This document shows, one piece after another, positions 37,336-45,842 of a DNA stretch of 64,000 nucleotides. Within the stretch, counting starts at the first letter, position 1. The number at the start of each line of letters is the position of its first letter. The position numbers and the translations under genes were made by a program. Source of the DNA: Nostoc sp. LEGE 06077 (lineage in GTDB: Bacteria; Cyanobacteriota; Cyanobacteriia; Cyanobacteriales; Nostocaceae); assembly GCF_015207705.1 (NCBI RefSeq), contig NZ_JADEWI010000015.1, forward strand, positions 1-64,000, in the 5' to 3' direction. The notes beneath the pieces were generated by a model. That model was not told the DNA's origin and ran no database searches. It worked only from the letters and a program-made list of their open reading frames with translations.

Positions 37336-37770
37336 TTAATTTTCAGTGAGCGTTAAACCGCAGCTACTCCACCAACCATCGGCTAAAAGAGTACCATTTA
37401 ATTGGTTAACAAGCTCTAAGGTCATCAGATAAACCCAAGCTAAACCCAGAACATCGCCTTGTGGAGTGTAAACTTCAATTTCTTGGCGATTGTAAAAGTT
37501 TTCTGTGATTGGTCTATTGGGTTGGTAATCTTCTAGATGATCTAAAGCTTGTAAAATTTTTGGTTCAGCAAAAGAAAGCAAATAGCCGTGGACTTGATTT
37601 TGTCCCGGTGTCACGGCTGGGTAGCCCAAAGGCAAAGCAAACAGTTTGCCTGGTATAACTGCCCTTTGAGCATTTACCATTTTTCCTGCACAGTATTTTT
37701 GATAATTAGCTTCACCGGGTTTGAGTGTACCGTAAACAAAAACCCGCACTTCTTCAGAAATTTTTGTCAT
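37336..37770 (-). CDS. Gamma-glutamylcyclotransferase-like (AIG2) family protein
   Basis: A 144-residue protein of the GGCT/AIG2 fold. The N-terminal VFVYGTLKPGEANY is the hallmark substrate-binding loop, followed by PGKLFALPLGYPAV and a glutamate-bearing LQALDHLEDY, where the acid residue of the family lies. Family members release 5-oxoproline from gamma-glutamyl compounds, but many bacterial ones are uncharacterised. Its stop codon lies only two bases from the end of the convergent anti-sigma gene. Confidence 0.85.
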   Translation of the reverse strand: MTKISEEVRVFVYGTLKPGEANYQKYCAGKMVNAQRAVIPGKLFALPLGYPAVTPGQNQVHGYLLSFAEPKILQALDHLEDYQPNRPITENFYNRQEIEVYTPQGDVLGLAWVYLMTLELVNQLNGTLLADGWWSSCGLTLTEN

Positions 37771-37850
37771 TGGCTAAGGTGGTCATGTTTCAGGTTTATC
37801 AGTCAAGGTAGTTACAGTAAAAGTCTTTTAACTCTGTCCCCTGTAGCCTG

Positions 37851-38216
37851 TCACCTTTTCCCTGTTCTCGTCAATTCAATACTAATTTTGCCGCCGAAAT
37901 CAGGAATAGGTGCTGCGGGTTTGGTGACGACGACTTGGACTTGCGTGACGCGATCGCTCTGTTGCAAGATAGTGTCGGCAATTGTACCTGCTAACTTTTC
38001 GAGTAAAGCGAACCGGGATGTTTTGACTAAATTTTGAATAGTACTAATGACACTGCGATAATCCAGAGTATCGGCGATCGCATCAGTTTCCCCAGCTTGG
38101 GACAGATCTAACCATAACTTGATATCCACTTCAAACCATTGTCCTAAAACCTGTTCTTCTGGTAAATATCCCGTGTAGCCATAGCAGCGAATTCCCGTTA
38201 AATAAATACAGTCCAT
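37851..38216 (-). CDS. folB: Dihydroneopterin aldolase
   Basis: A 121-residue enzyme of folate synthesis that cleaves dihydroneopterin to 6-hydroxymethyl-dihydropterin and glycolaldehyde. The start MDCIYLTGIRCYGYTG (ATG 38216) fits the family; a frame extending 12 codons upstream is unlikely. Motifs: GYLPEEQ with the glutamate of the active site, DTLDYRSVISTIQNLV, ALLEKLAGTIADTIL, and VVVTKPAAPIPDFGG near the C terminus. It is divergent from menD with a gap of about 124 bases. Confidence 0.92.
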   Translation of the reverse strand: MDCIYLTGIRCYGYTGYLPEEQVLGQWFEVDIKLWLDLSQAGETDAIADTLDYRSVISTIQNLVKTSRFALLEKLAGTIADTILQQSDRVTQVQVVVTKPAAPIPDFGGKISIELTRTGKR

Positions 38217-38340
38217 TGTGTTTGAGATAAATTGCCATACAAAATTTAACAAACAACAGGTGGAAAACCTATAAATTCACTAAAAGTCAGTCTGGGAGAA
38301 TGTCACAATTGAATATTGTCTGATAGCTATCTGGGATTTG

Positions 38341-40071
38341 ATGCTGGTCGCCTATAGGAATGTTAATCAACTTTGGGCTTTTGTCTTGACGGAGACATTA
38401 AAGCGTCTAGGTTTAACTTGTGCTGTAATTTGTCCTGGTTCTCGTTCTACACCCCTAACAGTTGCCTTTGCTCAACAAGTACCAGATATTGAAGCTATAT
38501 CTATTCTCGATGAACGCTCTGCGGCTTTTTTTGCCTTGGGAGTAGCTAAAGCCACCGGACGACCTGTCGCACTAGTTTGTACGTCTGGGACAGCAGGCGC
38601 AAACTTTTATCCCGCAGTAATTGAAGCTAAAGAAAGTCGTGTACCACTGCTAGTATTAACTACCGATAGACCACCAGAACTGCGAGATTGTCACTCTGGT
38701 CAAACCATCGACCAAGTGAAATTGTATGGTAGTTACCCAAATTGGCAAGCTGAGTTAGCTGTACCATCCCCAGATATGTCAATGCTGGGGTATCTGCGGC
38801 AAACGGTAATTTATGCTTGGGAGAGAACGCAAGCACCAACAAAAGGGTCAGTACATTTAAATATTCCCTTCCGTGACCCTCTTGCACCAGTTCCCGACGG
38901 TACTGACTTTCAGTTTGACCCAGAAGTATTCTTCGCCGCAGTTACAAATACTCTCCCCACTCCCCACTTTCAATTTCCCATTCCTCAAGTATGGCAAAAT
39001 TGCGATCGCGGGATAATTATTGCTGGAGTTGCTCAACCCCAAAATCCTGAAGATTATTGTAGAGCGATCGCTACACTTTCCCAAACTCTGCAATGGCCTG
39101 TCCTCGCTGAAGGACTTTCGCCACTGAGAAATTATGCTGACCTCAACCCTCATTTAATTTCCACCTACGACCTGATTTTACGCAATCAGCAATTAGCAAA
39201 GCAGTTAGCACCAGAAATGGTAATTCAGGTGGGAGATATGCCTACCAGTAAAGAATTACGGACTTGGTTAAGTGCTACACAACCCCAACGCTGGGTAATT
39301 GACCCTAGCGACCAAAACCTTGACCCTCTCCACGGAAGAACGATTCATCTGCGAATCAGTGTAGATCAGTTGGGGATATGGGAAAGCGACAAAGAGAATT
39401 TACCATCTGAATATTTGCAAAATTGGTGTATTGCAGAAGCGAAAGTCAGAGTCACGGTTGACCAGACTATGGCGAAAATGGAATATTTATTTGAAGGTAA
39501 AGCGGCCTGGTTATTATCTCAAACACTACTACCAGGAACACCTTTATTTATTGCTAATAGTATGCCTGTGCGGGATGTAGAGTATTTTTGGCAACCCAAT
39601 AATTTAAGAGTGCAAACATATTTTAACCGCGGCGCTAATGGGATTGATGGCACATTATCCACCGCTTTAGGAATTGCTCATCATCAACAAAGTAGTGTCA
39701 TCTTGACAGGAGATTTAGCGTTATTACATGACACCAATGGTTTTTTAATCCGCAATAAATTTGTTGGTCATCTCACAATTGTTTTAATTAATAATAACGG
39801 CGGGGGCATTTTTGAAATGTTACCCATCGCAAAATTTGAACCGCCATTTGAAGAGTTTTTTGGCACTCCCCAGAATATTGATTTTGCTCAATTGTGCGTT
39901 ACATACGGTGTACAGCATGAATTAATTACTTCTTGGGAAGAATTACAGAGAAAAATAAATCCATTACCAAGTCAAGGAATTCGAGTTTTAGAGTTGCAGA
40001 CAAATCGTAAAGTTGATGCTAAATGGCGACGGGAAAATCTAGGTAATATTGCAAAAAATCTTAATATTTAA
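38341..40071 (+). CDS. menD: SEPHCHC synthase (menaquinone/phylloquinone synthesis)
   Basis: A 576-residue thiamine-diphosphate enzyme that joins isochorismate and 2-oxoglutarate. It starts YRNVNQLWAFVLTETL, then has CPGSRSTPLTVAFA, the ThDP glutamate in ISILDERSAAFFALG, and the C-terminal ThDP-binding TGDLALLHDTNG with the partner INNNGGGIFEMLP. ATG 38341 is chosen; a TTG one codon earlier is possible. In cyanobacteria it feeds phylloquinone for photosystem I. menB lies 2.8 kb downstream on the same strand, separated by three unrelated minus-strand genes. Confidence 0.96.
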   Translation: MLVAYRNVNQLWAFVLTETLKRLGLTCAVICPGSRSTPLTVAFAQQVPDIEAISILDERSAAFFALGVAKATGRPVALVCTSGTAGANFYPAVIEAKESRVPLLVLTTDRPPELRDCHSGQTIDQVKLYGSYPNWQAELAVPSPDMSMLGYLRQTVIYAWERTQAPTKGSVHLNIPFRDPLAPVPDGTDFQFDPEVFFAAVTNTLPTPHFQFPIPQVWQNCDRGIIIAGVAQPQNPEDYCRAIATLSQTLQWPVLAEGLSPLRNYADLNPHLISTYDLILRNQQLAKQLAPEMVIQVGDMPTSKELRTWLSATQPQRWVIDPSDQNLDPLHGRTIHLRISVDQLGIWESDKENLPSEYLQNWCIAEAKVRVTVDQTMAKMEYLFEGKAAWLLSQTLLPGTPLFIANSMPVRDVEYFWQPNNLRVQTYFNRGANGIDGTLSTALGIAHHQQSSVILTGDLALLHDTNGFLIRNKFVGHLTIVLINNNGGGIFEMLPIAKFEPPFEEFFGTPQNIDFAQLCVTYGVQHELITSWEELQRKINPLPSQGIRVLELQTNRKVDAKWRRENLGNIAKNLNI

Positions 40072-40255
40072 CTATTTTGTTAGTGTTGATGAATCGGCTT
40101 ATAAATTATGATAATTATGTGAAGGCTGGTATTAAAAGTAAAACTGCTTGTAGTCAAGCAGTTGAAGTAGTTTAGCCATTTATCGATATTACTTAGCTAC
40201 ATAATATTTTTCTAAAATAAGCTTCTTTACCCTTTAAGCTAAAGAATTAACATAA

Positions 40256-41068
40256 CTATTCTGATTCATCAATCATTTTTTCATATATATTATTAACATC
40301 TTGATCGTAAATTCTGCTTAAAACGCTATCTTCAGACATAAATTCTATTAACTCTTGGGCCTTTATATTTAAATGCCCAGATTTTCTAAGAAAATTTTCT
40401 AGATTAACTTTCATAAAAATATTATCATTAATAAGAATTTTGAAAGTATGTCCCCATATAGTAAAAGCTTCAATAGTTAATAATTGCTCAAATCTCTTAG
40501 GTGGAATAGTATGAGATGGAATAGTAAATGATTTTTTAACCACTTTAGGAGGAAATTGCATTATTATACCTGGGTCAAACTCTTTTTCAATTTCATGCCT
40601 CGTAACAATTATGGGGTATATACTTTCATCTGGTGCAATTCCTTTTAATAATATATGTCTTAGCTTATCCTCATGAATTCCTAATTTATATAAACAATGA
40701 TAGGGATGTGATGATACTGACAAACGCCATAAAATAGATAAAATAGCAAGTTTAAATTCATTATACCTAATCCCTTCAACCTGAATAAAATTTTCTTCTA
40801 AAATCGGAAATTTTAAATATTTACTTTTCTTGTTTCCAAAATCAACTAAATCTCTTTTTAGAAAATTTTCCCACCTAGAAAATCTTTGTTCGCAATTGTG
40901 GCATAATAGTTTTTCCTTAATTCCAGTTTGAATAAATTTAAGTTTAGTATCTTTTAAAGATAGAAAAACCATTCTATGCAAATTATCATATATTTCTTCA
41001 TAAAATGTTTCTGGTATTATATGTGATTCTCTTAAATCGGTATTTTTCAGGCAAAGTTTACAATACAT
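40256..41068 (-). CDS. HNH-like zinc-finger protein of unknown function
   Basis: A 270-residue protein with two CxxC pairs (C3/C6 and C56/C59 in LLCHNCEQRFSRWE) and S15-H16 in ESHIIPE. This spacing resembles the treble-clef fold of HNH nucleases and similar uncharacterised proteins found in bacterial accessory regions. A complete catalytic HNH triad cannot be confirmed. The rest is charged and has no transmembrane helix. The DNA is visibly more AT-rich than the neighbouring menD. It lies just downstream of a YaaW-like gene on the same strand (45 bases), suggesting a two-gene unit. A function in nucleic acid cleavage or defence is a guess. Confidence 0.72.
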   Translation of the reverse strand: MYCKLCLKNTDLRESHIIPETFYEEIYDNLHRMVFLSLKDTKLKFIQTGIKEKLLCHNCEQRFSRWENFLKRDLVDFGNKKSKYLKFPILEENFIQVEGIRYNEFKLAILSILWRLSVSSHPYHCLYKLGIHEDKLRHILLKGIAPDESIYPIIVTRHEIEKEFDPGIIMQFPPKVVKKSFTIPSHTIPPKRFEQLLTIEAFTIWGHTFKILINDNIFMKVNLENFLRKSGHLNIKAQELIEFMSEDSVLSRIYDQDVNNIYEKMIDESE

Positions 41069-41113
41069 CCTTCGTTACTTATAAGGATTTCAAAAAAATT
41101 TTCTTGCAATCAA

Positions 41114-41782
41114 TTAAGCAAAACCACCATATAATCTTGCTCTGAGGGCGCAAATATAAAGAATGGCTGGAATGACTCTTTTATAATTAGGGCCTGTCAA
41201 TTGCCATGCAGTGAATAGTCCTGCACCTATCCACCCAACTGGCCCGATAATTACAGCTATTGTACTTGACATTGTTGTGTAGGCAACAAAGGGTAAAGTA
41301 ACTCCTATTATTCCCGTAAGTGTGCCTAACGTTGTTGAAGCTAGTAAGTAAATACCAAAACCAGACAATTGAGCGCCTGTTAAAGCAAGAAAAATACTAG
41401 TACTTCCTAATAATTCACTTCCTTTATCAAATTGTGATGCTGTTTTTCTTAACTGCTGTTCGATTTCTTGCTTTTGTTCTGGTGTCATTTTCTCCAACAT
41501 TGTGGCCATCACCTTCTGTGCAATTTTTATCTCCATCTCACTAGCAGATTCATATTTACCACATTTGATTTTTAACTTTTTAGCAGCTTTCTTAACTATT
41601 TTGTGATAACTGGGTTGATCATCACATATTTCGTTAAATATATAAATTGCAGCATCTTGACTTGCCTCCCATAGACGATTAACAATAGCATCGACTGTTG
41701 GTTTTGAGGCTTTAAGAATATCTGCCAATGCTTTCCTATCCTCTAATGAAGCACGATCTAGTAAAGATTTAAGGTCATTCAT
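41114..41782 (-). CDS. YaaW-like (UPF0174) membrane protein
   Basis: A 222-residue protein. The helical N-terminal half contains DRKALADILKAS and YHKIVKKAAKKLKIKC. The C-terminal half has three or so hydrophobic segments (SIFLALTGAQLSGFGIYLLA, IGVTLPFVAYT, IAVIIGPVGWIGAGLFTAW) and ends GPNYKRVIPAILYICALRAR, which matches the conserved C terminus of E. coli YaaW. The family's function is unknown. It is upstream of the HNH-like gene on the same strand. The pair sits in an AT-rich block that separates menD from menB. Confidence 0.72.
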   Translation of the reverse strand: MNDLKSLLDRASLEDRKALADILKASKPTVDAIVNRLWEASQDAAIYIFNEICDDQPSYHKIVKKAAKKLKIKCGKYESASEMEIKIAQKVMATMLEKMTPEQKQEIEQQLRKTASQFDKGSELLGSTSIFLALTGAQLSGFGIYLLASTTLGTLTGIIGVTLPFVAYTTMSSTIAVIIGPVGWIGAGLFTAWQLTGPNYKRVIPAILYICALRARLYGGFA

Positions 41783-41935
41783 ATTTTTATACCCTTTAAG
41801 ATAAGCAATCCTAATAATAGGATTCCCAACAGTATTGTTTATATCTCAGGGCTGAATATAACAAGGCTAAAAAGCTACTTCATCAAGGAAACCATTTCTC
41901 GCTGCCATAATCGTTTTACTGTAGTAATATCGCTC

Positions 41936-42757
41936 TCAACTAGTAGCGTGTGCCTGTAACCAAGTTTCTAAATCCGCGATCGCCACAAAATCCAACAAGG
42001 CTTCACCCAATGCTTCTAACTGTTCTAAAGACAACGCCTGAATCTGGCGCTGAAGTTCATCAGAAATTGTACCTACTCGTCGGTTTAACTGTCGGAGAAT
42101 GAGCGATCGCGCTTCTTGTTCTCGTGCTTCTCGAATAGCCCGTGGTTCTTCTGAAATCAGTCCCAACATTGCTTCAATCTCCTCTCGGCTTAGGGTAGAA
42201 AACTTGTAGAGTATAATCGTCGTCACTAAATTTATTATCGCTTGTTCCGATTGTTGCTGTGCTTGTTCTAGCAGATACCGTGCTGCTTCCACTGCTTCGG
42301 TTTCAGGCGTTGTCGTCAGCAACATCAAAGCCAATCCTAAAGGTTGTTGTCGTAAATCGCCTAATTCATCCAAATACACTCGCCGGACTTGATTGCTTTG
42401 TAACAATGCTTGGTGAATCCGAGGATTTGAGGGTTCTAAATTACGTGAAGGAAAAATAATCACGCCAAACCAGTCATCATAACGAATCAAGTGGCGGTAG
42501 AGAAACAAAAACAATTCGCTAAAAAAGCGATGATACAAGTCTTCATCTTTTTGAAACTGCACTTCAGCAAAGAAGACAACTTTGGATGCTGCATTAGCTG
42601 GAGGTAGAAACACTCCGTCAATTCGGAATGCTGTTTCTTTAATTTCCACCGATTCAAATAGATAATTTTCAGCTTCTGATGGTGGTTGATCTACTAATTC
42701 AAACAGCAAACCGGGAAATTGTTGGAATAATTTGTAGAAAATAGAGTCGCGGCGCAT
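41936..42757 (-). CDS. DUF2887/Rpn-family PD-(D/E)XK nuclease-like protein
   Basis: A 273-residue protein. The start RRDSIFYKLFQQFPGLLFEL, then FRIDGVFLPP and VVFFAEVQFQKDEDLYHRF, is the Rpn/DUF2887 signature; the D-x(n)-E-x-Q pair fits a PD-(D/E)XK nuclease core. The C terminus has helical QALSLEQLEALGEALLDF, common in cyanobacterial copies. Related proteins are multicopy in Nostoc-type genomes and have been linked to recombination. It is on the same strand as the HNH-like/YaaW pair but 153 bases away, and more GC-rich, so it may be an independent insertion. Confidence 0.86.
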   Translation of the reverse strand: MRRDSIFYKLFQQFPGLLFELVDQPPSEAENYLFESVEIKETAFRIDGVFLPPANAASKVVFFAEVQFQKDEDLYHRFFSELFLFLYRHLIRYDDWFGVIIFPSRNLEPSNPRIHQALLQSNQVRRVYLDELGDLRQQPLGLALMLLTTTPETEAVEAARYLLEQAQQQSEQAIINLVTTIILYKFSTLSREEIEAMLGLISEEPRAIREAREQEARSLILRQLNRRVGTISDELQRQIQALSLEQLEALGEALLDFVAIADLETWLQAHATS

Positions 42758-42867
42758 TTTGATTGTAAGTCAATTACCAGCCCTGATTTTACTGGAGAGA
42801 GGAAATTTTAGCGATCGCTTCTCAGTCCGCGATAAAATTCTCAAGCACAATAGCGCAATTCTTTCTC

Positions 42868-43701
42868 ATGCAAGTTAACTGGCAATCTGTCAAAACCTAC
42901 GAAGATATTCTTTATCACAAAACCGATGGTATTGCAAAAATCACCATCAACCGCCCACACAAACGTAATGCTTTCCGTCCGAAAACTGTCTTTGAATTGT
43001 ACGACGCGTTTTGTGATGCCCGTGAAGATACAAATATTGGAGTAGTTCTATTTACTGGTGCTGGCCCCCACACTGATGGTAAGTATGCTTTTTGTTCTGG
43101 TGGTGATCAAAGTGTGCGAGGGGAAGGGGGTTATGTAGATGATGCGGGAATTCCTCGCTTGAATGTGCTGGATTTGCAGCGCTTGATACGTTCGATGCCA
43201 AAAGTCGTGATTGCTTTAGTTGCGGGATATGCGATCGGTGGTGGACACGTTTTACACTTGATTTGTGACCTCACCATTGCGGCGGATAACGCTATTTTTG
43301 GTCAAACTGGCCCCAAAGTCGGTAGTTTTGATGGTGGTTTTGGTGCTAGTTATCTCGCCCGCAGTGTTGGGCAAAAAAAAGCGCGAGAAATTTGGTTCCT
43401 CTGCCGTCAATACAATGCCCAAGAGGCGCTAGATATGGGTTTAATTAACTCTATTGTGCCAGTAGAAGAATTAGAAAATGAAGGTGTTCAATGGGCGCAA
43501 GAAATTTTACAGAAAAGCCCGATCGCCATTCGCTGTCTCAAAGCCGCATTCAACGCCGATTGTGACGGACAAGCTGGTTTACAAGAACTGGCGGGGAATG
43601 CAACTTTACTTTATTACATGACAGAAGAAGGTGCTGAAGGCAAACAAGCATTTTTAGAAAAGCGATCACCCAATTTTCGTTCCTTCCCTTGGCTACCTTA
43701 A
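42868..43701 (+). CDS. menB: Naphthoate synthase (1,4-dihydroxy-2-naphthoyl-CoA synthase)
   Basis: A 277-residue crotonase-fold enzyme that closes the second ring of the quinone head group. Motifs: [20 protein letters not shown] at the start, [14 protein letters not shown] (oxyanion hole), [20 protein letters not shown], and [18 protein letters not shown] (catalytic Asp region) followed by [10 protein letters not shown]. Length is normal. It works in the same pathway as menD. The two lie on the same strand with three foreign-looking minus-strand genes between. An inverted repeat follows the stop codon. Confidence 0.96.
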   Translation: MQVNWQSVKTYEDILYHKTDGIAKITINRPHKRNAFRPKTVFELYDAFCDAREDTNIGVVLFTGAGPHTDGKYAFCSGGDQSVRGEGGYVDDAGIPRLNVLDLQRLIRSMPKVVIALVAGYAIGGGHVLHLICDLTIAADNAIFGQTGPKVGSFDGGFGASYLARSVGQKKAREIWFLCRQYNAQEALDMGLINSIVPVEELENEGVQWAQEILQKSPIAIRCLKAAFNADCDGQAGLQELAGNATLLYYMTEEGAEGKQAFLEKRSPNFRSFPWLP

Positions 43702-43708
43702 AAATGGC

Positions 43709-43824
43709 AAAAATCGCACCTTTGAGGCATACCAATTTGAGCTTAGGTATTTTGGAGTTGTCAAGAAAAGCTTTTTGAGAAAGTTTTCCATTCACAAGCC
43801 AAAATTGGTATGAGGTGCGATTTT
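43709..43824. mobile_element. MITE-like inverted-repeat element after menB
   Basis: The left arm contains AAAATCGCACCT and then ATACCAATTT. The right arm (43799-43824) is its complement: AAATTGGTAT then AGGTGCGATTTT, with six bases missing from the middle. The whole is about 116 bases with arms of about 28. It has no transposase and may also form the menB terminator. Confidence 0.6.
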
Positions 43825-43892
43825 CGGAGATGTCAACGTTTACAGCACTAGCAATTTTCAAGAGAAATATTTTTTATGTCTATAAACCAAGT

Positions 43893-44234
43893 CTAATAAG
43901 AAATAGTAGCTAAATTAGCACTTACTGTTTTAGTCTTAGCCTCAGCCTCTTCAGGAATTAAATTAACGATTTCCTCAATCGGCACAACCGTTATATTGTC
44001 AACAACAGCAACTAGAGGATGGGAACTCTCTAAGACGGGTGTTCCATCTGGCAAACTCCACGAATCTTCTAAAGTTTCCCAAGAAGGTGCAAAAGGTGGA
44101 AGAGCTAAAGAACAAGCTTTCCAAGCGGCTTGCACAGGCGCTCCCAACTGTTGACACGTTCCGCCACGGCGGCCTTCTGGTTTGTAATGACGACAATATC
44201 TACAGGCAGATGTCAAAAAGTTTATCGGTTTCAT
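43893..44234 (-). CDS. Cys-rich conserved cyanobacterial protein of unknown function
   Basis: A 113-residue protein with a cluster CRYCRHYKPEGRRGG followed by TCQQLG and AAWKACSLALP: four Cys and one His in 32 residues, which suggests a small metal- or nucleic-acid-binding module. An acidic C-terminal tail (IEEIVNLIPEEAEAKT) follows. I recognise this as a recurrent cyanobacterial protein but know no function. It stands alone. Confidence 0.7.
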   Translation of the reverse strand: MKPINFLTSACRYCRHYKPEGRRGGTCQQLGAPVQAAWKACSLALPPFAPSWETLEDSWSLPDGTPVLESSHPLVAVVDNITVVPIEEIVNLIPEEAEAKTKTVSANLATISY

Positions 44235-45163
44235 TTGAGTTCATCTTTAGTGCTGTTCAGGGCTGTCTTACATATTTATATTCTGCGCCTAGATATAAAT
44301 ACGTAATATTGCCAGCAAATTATTATTTACTCTGGGTTCTAGCGATCCCAACAGAAAAATAAACTTCAGGATGTTTTTAGAATCTTGTTATATTTTTAAA
44401 TGATCGCTAAAGTATCTACCCACTAATTTTTGGCTAAAAATAGCTAGGGATCAAGGCTAAAACTAAAAGTTTAGATTTGGCACACATTCAACTTTGATGT
44501 TTCAAACGAGCCTGTATATAGCTAGTTGACTATAAAATTGTGTATATAATTTGGCAATTCAAACTTAAATTTACATAATTATTACTGAGATATCAGCCGT
44601 GAACATTTATTGGCTGAGAAATACTTTTTACGCAATTAAGTACTCAAATATTTTGAAAATCAAACTTGATAGGTGTCGATAAATACTCAGGAATGTGAGA
44701 AAAACAGGAAAATAATTTAGTGGGATTTTAGACAACTTTGCCCATAGAAATTACCTAAAGTCCCGGTAAGCACAACAAAATATATAGCTTGATTGAAACT
44801 AAAAAACTATATAAGGACTTTTCTAGCCTTTTAATATCTCAGGCAGAAATATTAGACTTTAGTTTTAGACTTATTTTCGTGAAACCAATCAGCCAAATCT
44901 TGAGTTAATTGGGAGAAATATCAACTTGAAACCCCAGTTATTAATTTCTAACTGTTTTTTGAGAGACTAGGAATTAACCTAGATTTCTTAAGTATTTATC
45001 AGAGGATGCCTGTAAAATATAAACTTTACAAAAACTTTTCCTCTTTTTTTGGAAAAAATATCAATTTTATTAAACATTAATTACAAAATTCGCAATGTTA
45101 GATTGTTTGGTAGTAAGCAAAATTTTGACACTCTTACACCCAATCTCAACCATTAACTTAGGT
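44235..45163. other. 929-base gap without a recognised gene
   Basis: Unusually long and AT-rich for this window. No open frame on either strand looks like a protein, and the frame at 45070-45345 mainly shadows the DUF721 gene. No tRNA, riboswitch or strong terminator is visible. It could hold a small RNA or long leaders for the flanking genes, but I see nothing positive. Confidence 0.45.
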
Positions 45164-45709
45164 TCAAAACTGCTTAGAGGCACAAATAGCACAAACTTGC
45201 CAGCGTTGTAGTTCACCGGGAGGGGTAGGAGATTGGCATTGGGGGCAAAGGGGTAAACCATGCGATCGCACTTGCATCTTTTCCGCCCATAGTCCAAATG
45301 CACTTTGAGGATTTTCCCGTGTCGGCGAAGCATCAGGCGGAACATTACTCAGATTTCCTAGATAACTAGGATGTTCCTGTGGCGAACCTGTGAGTGGTTG
45401 CGGTGGCGTGGCTGAAGGATGTTGCCACCCAGCCGTAGAGAAGCGGATATCCACCAAAGGTGTAGGCAACTTTTCATTTAACTTTAATAAAATGATTTGG
45501 CGTTTAAAAGCGAGATTCTGCGCCCAAGCAGCACTGGAAGTCGCCACGCGCAAAACATCACGCTGAATCACCAAAGGTTGGGTATGTTTAGCCGCCACTA
45601 CACCTACAACTTCTGCCCAAAAATGCAGCACTTTTGGCAATGGTTGTTCTTGCCATCTGGCTTGCTGTTCGAGAAAGCCTAAAATATCATTGACTGATTT
45701 CCAAGACAT
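45164..45709 (-). CDS. DUF721 (DciA-like) protein with C-terminal zinc ribbon
   Basis: A 181-residue protein. The ATG at 45709 is preferred to a TTG 11 codons upstream, which falls in repeat DNA. The N-terminal domain SVNDILGFLEQQARWQ, with VLHFWAEVVGVVAAKHTQPL and VATSSAAWAQNLAFKRQ, is DUF721, the family of the DciA loader of replicative helicase DnaB. A proline-rich linker follows. The C terminus has two CxxC pairs (CPQCQSP and CAICASK), a zinc-ribbon layout. A role in DNA replication loading is likely by family; the zinc ribbon is an addition. Confidence 0.85.
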   Translation of the reverse strand: MSWKSVNDILGFLEQQARWQEQPLPKVLHFWAEVVGVVAAKHTQPLVIQRDVLRVATSSAAWAQNLAFKRQIILLKLNEKLPTPLVDIRFSTAGWQHPSATPPQPLTGSPQEHPSYLGNLSNVPPDASPTRENPQSAFGLWAEKMQVRSHGLPLCPQCQSPTPPGELQRWQVCAICASKQF

Positions 45710-45842
45710 CCTTACTTCAAAGTGCTGAGTGCTGAAATTCAAGATAATTCAAGAAAGTTTATAGTGATGGGAAATTTTTCGTTAGCATTAGCAAAAATTA
45801 TCTACAGTTAATTCAACAGTCTAGGTTTGAGGTAGACAGGCA

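Noticed and set aside
44235-45163. tRNA or known small RNA in the long gap
   Set aside because: No T-loop-like motif, acceptor stem or known RNA signature could be found by eye.
45070-45345. 91-codon minus-strand frame
   Set aside because: It is mostly a shadow of the DUF721 gene in another frame.
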